A stretch of 64,000 nt of DNA, from contig NZ_JAHBYG010000005.1 in NCBI RefSeq assembly GCF_019636075.1, positions 1 through 64,000 of the forward strand, written 5' to 3'. This DNA is from Ferrovibrio sp. (GTDB taxonomy: Bacteria; Pseudomonadota; Alphaproteobacteria; Ferrovibrionales; Ferrovibrionaceae). The notes under the pieces were generated by a model. That model was not told the DNA's origin, did not search any database, and saw only the letters and a list, made by a program, of their open reading frames with translations. Shown in pieces: positions 60,256 through 64,000 of this stretch. Each line of letters begins with the position of its first letter. Positions within the stretch are counted from its first letter, which is position 1. A program made the translations under genes and the position numbers.

Positions 60256-61124
60256 GCTTCGACCTCCATCGCCCCAACACCATGGCCGAGGCGATCGGGC
60301 TGGCCGCCCGCCTCGGCCCCGCCGCCCGCTATATTGCCGGCGGCACAGATCTGGTGGTGCAGATCAATCGCGGCCGCGCCACACCACAGCATGTTATCGA
60401 TATCAGCCACCTTGCCGATCTGCGGCACGACATCGTGCAGACCGCCGATGGTTTCAGCCTTGGCGCCCTCACCCGTTATCGCAACATCGAACGCCACCCG
60501 GCCTTTCAGGATGCGCTGAAGTTGCTGCCGGAGGCCGCCAGCGTGGTTGGCGGCGTGCAAGTGCGCAATATCGCCAGCATCGGCGGCAACATCATCAATG
60601 CTTCGCCTGCCGCAGATTTCGTGCCTGCCCTGCTGGCGCTGGATGCCGAACTGGATATCCAGGGCGCAGCCGGCCGCCGCAGCGAAAGCCTGCGCGATTT
60701 CATTCTCGGCCCTGGCAAGACCGGCCTGCAAGCCGGCGAAATCCTAGCAGCCGTGCGGTTCAAGCCACTGCCGGCCCATAGCGCCACGGCTTTTCTGAAA
60801 GAAGGCCGGCGCAAGGCGATGGAAATTTCGGTGGTTTGCGTGGCCGCAAGCCTGACCCTGGATGCCAGTGGCAAAACCTGCCTCGCCGCCCGTATCGCCG
60901 TTGGCGCGGTTGCGCCCAAAGCCTATCGCGCCGCGGCAGCGGAAGCTGCCTTGGCCGGCCTTCCTGCGGATACTGCCAGCTTCCGCCTCGCCGGACAGCT
61001 TGCCGCCGAACAGGCTGCGCCGATCAGCGATGTGCGCGCCTCCGCCGAACATCGCCACCATCTGGTTTCCGTGCTGGTGCAGCGCGCGCTGGAAACCTGC
61101 CGACAGCGCATAGCGGGAGCATGA
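60252..61124 (+). CDS. FAD-binding subunit of a molybdenum hydroxylase (set 3)
   Basis: A 290-residue CoxM-type subunit with YIAGGTDLVVQINRG (near residue 29) and SIGGNIINASPAADFVPALL (near 110). The C-terminal domain has SDVRASAEHRHHLVSVLVQ, almost the same as set 1 (SDVRASAEHRRRLVAALLP). No Cys-rich insertion. The gene overlaps both neighbours by four bases. Confidence 0.92.
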   Translation: MSFDLHRPNTMAEAIGLAARLGPAARYIAGGTDLVVQINRGRATPQHVIDISHLADLRHDIVQTADGFSLGALTRYRNIERHPAFQDALKLLPEAASVVGGVQVRNIASIGGNIINASPAADFVPALLALDAELDIQGAAGRRSESLRDFILGPGKTGLQAGEILAAVRFKPLPAHSATAFLKEGRRKAMEISVVCVAASLTLDASGKTCLAARIAVGAVAPKAYRAAAAEAALAGLPADTASFRLAGQLAAEQAAPISDVRASAEHRHHLVSVLVQRALETCRQRIAGA

Positions 61125-61630
61125 CCATGAGCCGCAGATTGCTGGAACTGACCATCAACGGCGAAACCCATCAATTGCTGGCCGAGCCGCATTGGACCTT
61201 GCTGCACGTGCTGCGCAACCAGATCGGCATGATGGGCACCAAGGAAAATTGCCTGGAAGCCGAATGCGGCGTTTGCACCGTGCTGCTGGATGGCCGAGCG
61301 GTGAATTCGTGCCTGCTGCTGGCCGGCCAGGCCGAAGGGCATCAGATCACCACCATCGAAGGCCTGGGCACGCCGGAGAATCTCGACCCGCTGCAACAAG
61401 CCTTCATCGAATGCGGGGCCGTGCAATGCGGCTATTGCATTCCCGGCATGATCCTGACTGCCAAATCCTTTTTGGATGAAAATCCCGGCCATGTGCCCTC
61501 GCGGCAGGAAATCCGCGAGGCGGTTGCCGGCACGCTGTGCCGCTGCACCGGCTATGGCAAGATCGTGGACGCCATAAGCGTTTCCGCCGAGCGCCGGCTG
61601 GCCAAGCAGCACAAGGAGCCCGCAGCATGA
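61121..61630 (+). CDS. [2Fe-2S] subunit of a molybdenum hydroxylase (set 3)
   Basis: A 169-residue subunit with CLEAECGVCTVLLDG (three ligands, the fourth in NSCLLL), then CGYCIPGMILTAKS and CRCTGYGK. Start at the ATG at 61121, which overlaps the FAD-subunit stop; a second ATG is at 61127. The CxxC set is complete, so both clusters should assemble. Confidence 0.93.
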   Translation: MTMSRRLLELTINGETHQLLAEPHWTLLHVLRNQIGMMGTKENCLEAECGVCTVLLDGRAVNSCLLLAGQAEGHQITTIEGLGTPENLDPLQQAFIECGAVQCGYCIPGMILTAKSFLDENPGHVPSRQEIREAVAGTLCRCTGYGKIVDAISVSAERRLAKQHKEPAA

Positions 61631-63912
61631 ATGCCGAAGCATTCCGCGCAACCGGCCGCGTGGCCGGCAAGCGCCTGCCGCGCATGGATGGCATAGGCAA
61701 GGTGATCGGCAAGCATGTTTATGCCGCCGATTTCACGCTGCCCGGCATGCTGTATGGCCGCGTATTGCGCAGCAACAAGCCGCATGCCCGCATCGTGAAG
61801 ATAGATACCAGCCGCGCGAAGGCCATGCCCGGCGTGCGCACAGTGATCACTGCAGCCGATATTCCCGCCGTTCGCTATGGCCAAGCCGTGCGCGACGCGC
61901 CGGTTTTCGCGCTGGATCGCGTGCTTTTTTATGGCCATGCCATTGCCGCCGTTGCCGCCACAACGCTGGAAATCGCCGAACAGGCCTTGGCGGCTATAGA
62001 TGTGGAATTGGAAGACCTGCCGGCAGTCTACGATCCCGAGGAAGCCCTCACCAATGCCATTCTGGTGCATCCTGACTGGCAGGATTTTAAAGTGCTGCCG
62101 ATTCTGGTGCGTGACGGGAACATGACCGCCCGCACCAGAATGATTACCGGCGATGCGGATGCCGCTTTTGCCAACGCCTATCGCGTTTACGAGCACCGCT
62201 TCAAAACCGCCCTTCAGCATCCCGGCTATACCGAGCCACGCGCTTCCGTGGCCGACTGGGATGCCAATGGCAATGTAACGGTGTGGACCAACACGCAATT
62301 GCCCTTCGACACCCAGACTACCCTGTCGGAAATCTTGGACCTGCCGGTGAGCCGCGTGCGCGTGATCGTACCGGGGATTGGCGGCGGATTCGGCGGCAAA
62401 CTGCGTATCGGCGTGGAACATTATGCCGCGCTGCTGGCACGCAACACCGCGCGGCCGGTGCGGGTGCTTTCCACCAGCGAGGAAGAGCTCATCGCCGCCA
62501 CGCCGCGCCAATCGGCCGTGGTGCATCTGAAAACCGCCGTCGACCGCGATGGAAAATTGCTGGGGCGGCAGGGTCGCATCATCGTGGATTGCGGTGCCTT
62601 TGCCGGCTCCGGCCCGGCGATGGCATCGGTTTCACTGCAGGTTCTGGCCGGCCCCTACCGTAATGGCACCCTGGCGCTGGAAGGCATCGCCGTCTACACC
62701 AACAAGGTGCCAGCCGGTTCCTTCCGCGCGCCGGCAGGGCCGATGGCGAATTTCGCTGTCGAATCCCAGATGGATATCATCGCCGAGGATCTGGGGATCG
62801 ACCCGCTGGAATTGCGGCTGCGCAATATCGTGCATGAGGGCGACAAAGGCCCCAGCGGCGAAGAGCTGAAATCGGTGAGCGTTGAGGAATGCCTGCGCAA
62901 GGCCGCCGCCGCCATCGGCTGGCATGACCGCAAGCCCGCGCCCGGACGCGGCAAAGGCATTGCCTGTTCCTGGTGGATGACCACCGGCGGCTCGTCGGGC
63001 GTATATGTGAAAATCGATCCCGATGGCACCGCCACACTGGTAAGCGGCGCGGTGGAAATCGGCACGGCGGCGTTGACCGGGGCCAGCCAAGTGCTGGCCG
63101 AAGCCCTGTCGCTGGATTTAGACGACATCAAGGTGGCCGGCGTGGATACCCAGACCTCGCCCTACGATTATGGCGCCCAGGGCAGCCGCACTGCCTTTTC
63201 GGTGGGCAATGCCTGCCTGGCCGCCGCAGCCGACCTGCGCCAGCAGCTTTTCGAGCTGGCCGCCAAGCAATGGAATATCACCACCGACGGCATGGAACTG
63301 CGCGACAAGCAGGTGATCGCCGGCAATAAAACGATTGCCATTGCCGAGCTGGCCCGCCTTTCGCGGCTAAGCGGGGGCGGCCTGATCGCGCATGGCACGG
63401 CCAATTCGCCCGGCCCCGCCTTTGATCCCGGCCGGGTGGAGAACCATATGCTGCCGGCCTGGAACACCCCCAGTTTTCATGCCCAGGCGGCGGACCTTTC
63501 TGTAGATAGTGAGACAGGGGCGGTCAGTATCAACCGCTACGTGGTAGCCCAGGATGTTGGCTTCGCCATCAACCCCACCTATATTGAGGGGCAGATCGAA
63601 GGCGGCGTATCCCAGGGTATCGGCCAGGCCTTATCGGAGGAAATCGTCTATCAGAATGGCCGCGTGATGAACGCCAATCTGACCGACTACAAGATGCCAA
63701 CGGCCATGGATGTGCCGGAGATCGAGTGTATTCTGGTGCAATCCGCCTCGGCGGCGGGGCCGTTCGGCGCCAAGGGCGTGGGCGAACCGCCCTGCATCCA
63801 CCCGCCCGCCGCGCTTGCCAATGCCATCGCCGCGGCAACCGGGGCCCGGATGCATAGCCTGCCGATGACGGCAGAAAAGATCGTCAAGGAGTTGCGCAGC
63901 GCACGGGAATGA
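61627..63912 (+). CDS. Xanthine dehydrogenase-family molybdopterin-binding subunit (set 3)
   Basis: A 761-residue Mo subunit. Hammerhead domain GIGKVIGKHVYAADFTLPGML, Moco loops IGGGFGGKLRIGVEHY, SFRAPAGPMANFAVESQMD, GAQGSRTAFSVGNACLA, and catalytic Glu in FGAKGVGEPPCIHPP. A close paralogue of set 1 (28071), with the same WTNTQLPFDTQTTL-type and GSSGVYVKIDPDGT segments. Starts at the ATG at 61627 overlapping the [2Fe-2S] stop, and overlaps the MoaD/ThiS-like gene at its end. Confidence 0.93.
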   Translation: MNAEAFRATGRVAGKRLPRMDGIGKVIGKHVYAADFTLPGMLYGRVLRSNKPHARIVKIDTSRAKAMPGVRTVITAADIPAVRYGQAVRDAPVFALDRVLFYGHAIAAVAATTLEIAEQALAAIDVELEDLPAVYDPEEALTNAILVHPDWQDFKVLPILVRDGNMTARTRMITGDADAAFANAYRVYEHRFKTALQHPGYTEPRASVADWDANGNVTVWTNTQLPFDTQTTLSEILDLPVSRVRVIVPGIGGGFGGKLRIGVEHYAALLARNTARPVRVLSTSEEELIAATPRQSAVVHLKTAVDRDGKLLGRQGRIIVDCGAFAGSGPAMASVSLQVLAGPYRNGTLALEGIAVYTNKVPAGSFRAPAGPMANFAVESQMDIIAEDLGIDPLELRLRNIVHEGDKGPSGEELKSVSVEECLRKAAAAIGWHDRKPAPGRGKGIACSWWMTTGGSSGVYVKIDPDGTATLVSGAVEIGTAALTGASQVLAEALSLDLDDIKVAGVDTQTSPYDYGAQGSRTAFSVGNACLAAAADLRQQLFELAAKQWNITTDGMELRDKQVIAGNKTIAIAELARLSRLSGGGLIAHGTANSPGPAFDPGRVENHMLPAWNTPSFHAQAADLSVDSETGAVSINRYVVAQDVGFAINPTYIEGQIEGGVSQGIGQALSEEIVYQNGRVMNANLTDYKMPTAMDVPEIECILVQSASAAGPFGAKGVGEPPCIHPPAALANAIAAATGARMHSLPMTAEKIVKELRSARE

Positions 63913-64000
63913 TCCATATCGAAGTGAACATGCACGGCAATCTGCGGCGGTTTCTGCCGGATGGCGTGTCGTCGATGCAGCTAGCGCTGCCCGACAACAC
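63909..64000 (+). CDS. MoaD/ThiS-like small carrier protein, cut by the right window edge
   Basis: Only 30 residues are visible, starting MIHIEVNMHGNLRRFLPDG. The N-terminal beta-strand followed by LRRFLPDG and a LALPDN segment fits the MoaD/ThiS beta-grasp fold. The ATG overlaps the Mo-subunit stop (ATGA), so it is the next gene of the operon. A sulfur carrier dedicated to cofactor supply or substrate thiocarboxylation for this enzyme would be logical; the C-terminal Gly-Gly cannot be seen. Confidence 0.6.
   Translation, partial: MIHIEVNMHGNLRRFLPDGVSSMQLALPDN

Overview
The window is GC-rich, almost fully coding DNA, with ATGA and TGATG start/stop overlaps throughout. Gene content (tripartite tricarboxylate transporters, Bug-type and NMT1-type binding proteins, many xanthine-dehydrogenase-family hydroxylases, IclR and FCD-GntR regulators) suggests an alphaproteobacterium-like soil or rhizosphere heterotroph. 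That assignment is inference: no rRNA or tRNA gene is present. Nearly everything is uptake plus catabolism of small organic molecules. Unusually for a proteobacterium, it carries genes for the deazaflavin coenzyme F420: a fused FO synthase (fbiC) and a close homologue of F420-dependent glucose-6-phosphate dehydrogenase.

Layout. (1) 1-710: C-terminal part of an unrecognised protein, then a gene-poor 450 bp. (2) 1158-7791: tctCBA uptake genes, hydroxyquinol 1,2-dioxygenase, maleylacetate reductase and a SnoaL-like protein, with a divergent IclR gene and two matching 16-bp palindromic boxes. (3) 7788-12602 (minus) and 12745-17619 (plus): divergent arms with a flavin aromatic hydroxylase, a VOC dioxygenase-like protein, two fumarylacetoacetate-hydrolase-family enzymes, two related NMT1-type binding proteins and one ABC transporter with two different permeases. 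(4) 17616-21535: FCD-GntR regulator and a glycine-betaine-type proXWV. (5) 21736-27156: DeoR regulator, Fe/putrescine-type ABC transporter and GpdQ-like phosphodiesterase. (6) 27346-36267: a nine-gene minus-strand operon joining a PotABCD-like transporter, a three-subunit Mo hydroxylase, an S51 peptidase and a flavin reductase, ended by a clear terminator. (7) 36606-43840: GntR, luciferase-like (LLM) oxidoreductase, DUF1177-like protein, a [2Fe-2S] subunit and a 1129-residue Mo/FAD fusion with a Cys-rich insertion. (8) 43879-48466: 6-phosphogluconate dehydrogenase, fbiC and fgd. (9) 48471-64000: a divergent locus around an IclR gene. Its left arm is a dipeptide-type ABC transporter, a REDY-like protein and an SDR. 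Its right arm is DUF917, hydantoinase/oxoprolinase, a second REDY-like protein, an LLM oxidoreductase, a three-subunit Mo hydroxylase and a MoaD/ThiS-like carrier cut by the window edge.

How it works together (inference): each block pairs a dedicated importer with ring-attacking enzymes. Blocks 6, 7 and 9 repeat one theme: Mo hydroxylase for C-H hydroxylation of (probably N-hetero)aromatic rings. In 7 and 9 it is joined by an LLM-family oxidoreductase that may use F420, and in 9 by a hydantoinase-type ring-opening enzyme. Block 8 can make FO and reduce F420 with glucose-6-phosphate, so it could supply those LLM enzymes. The later F420 genes (cofC, cofD, cofE) and Mo-hydroxylase maturation genes such as xdhC are not in the window.
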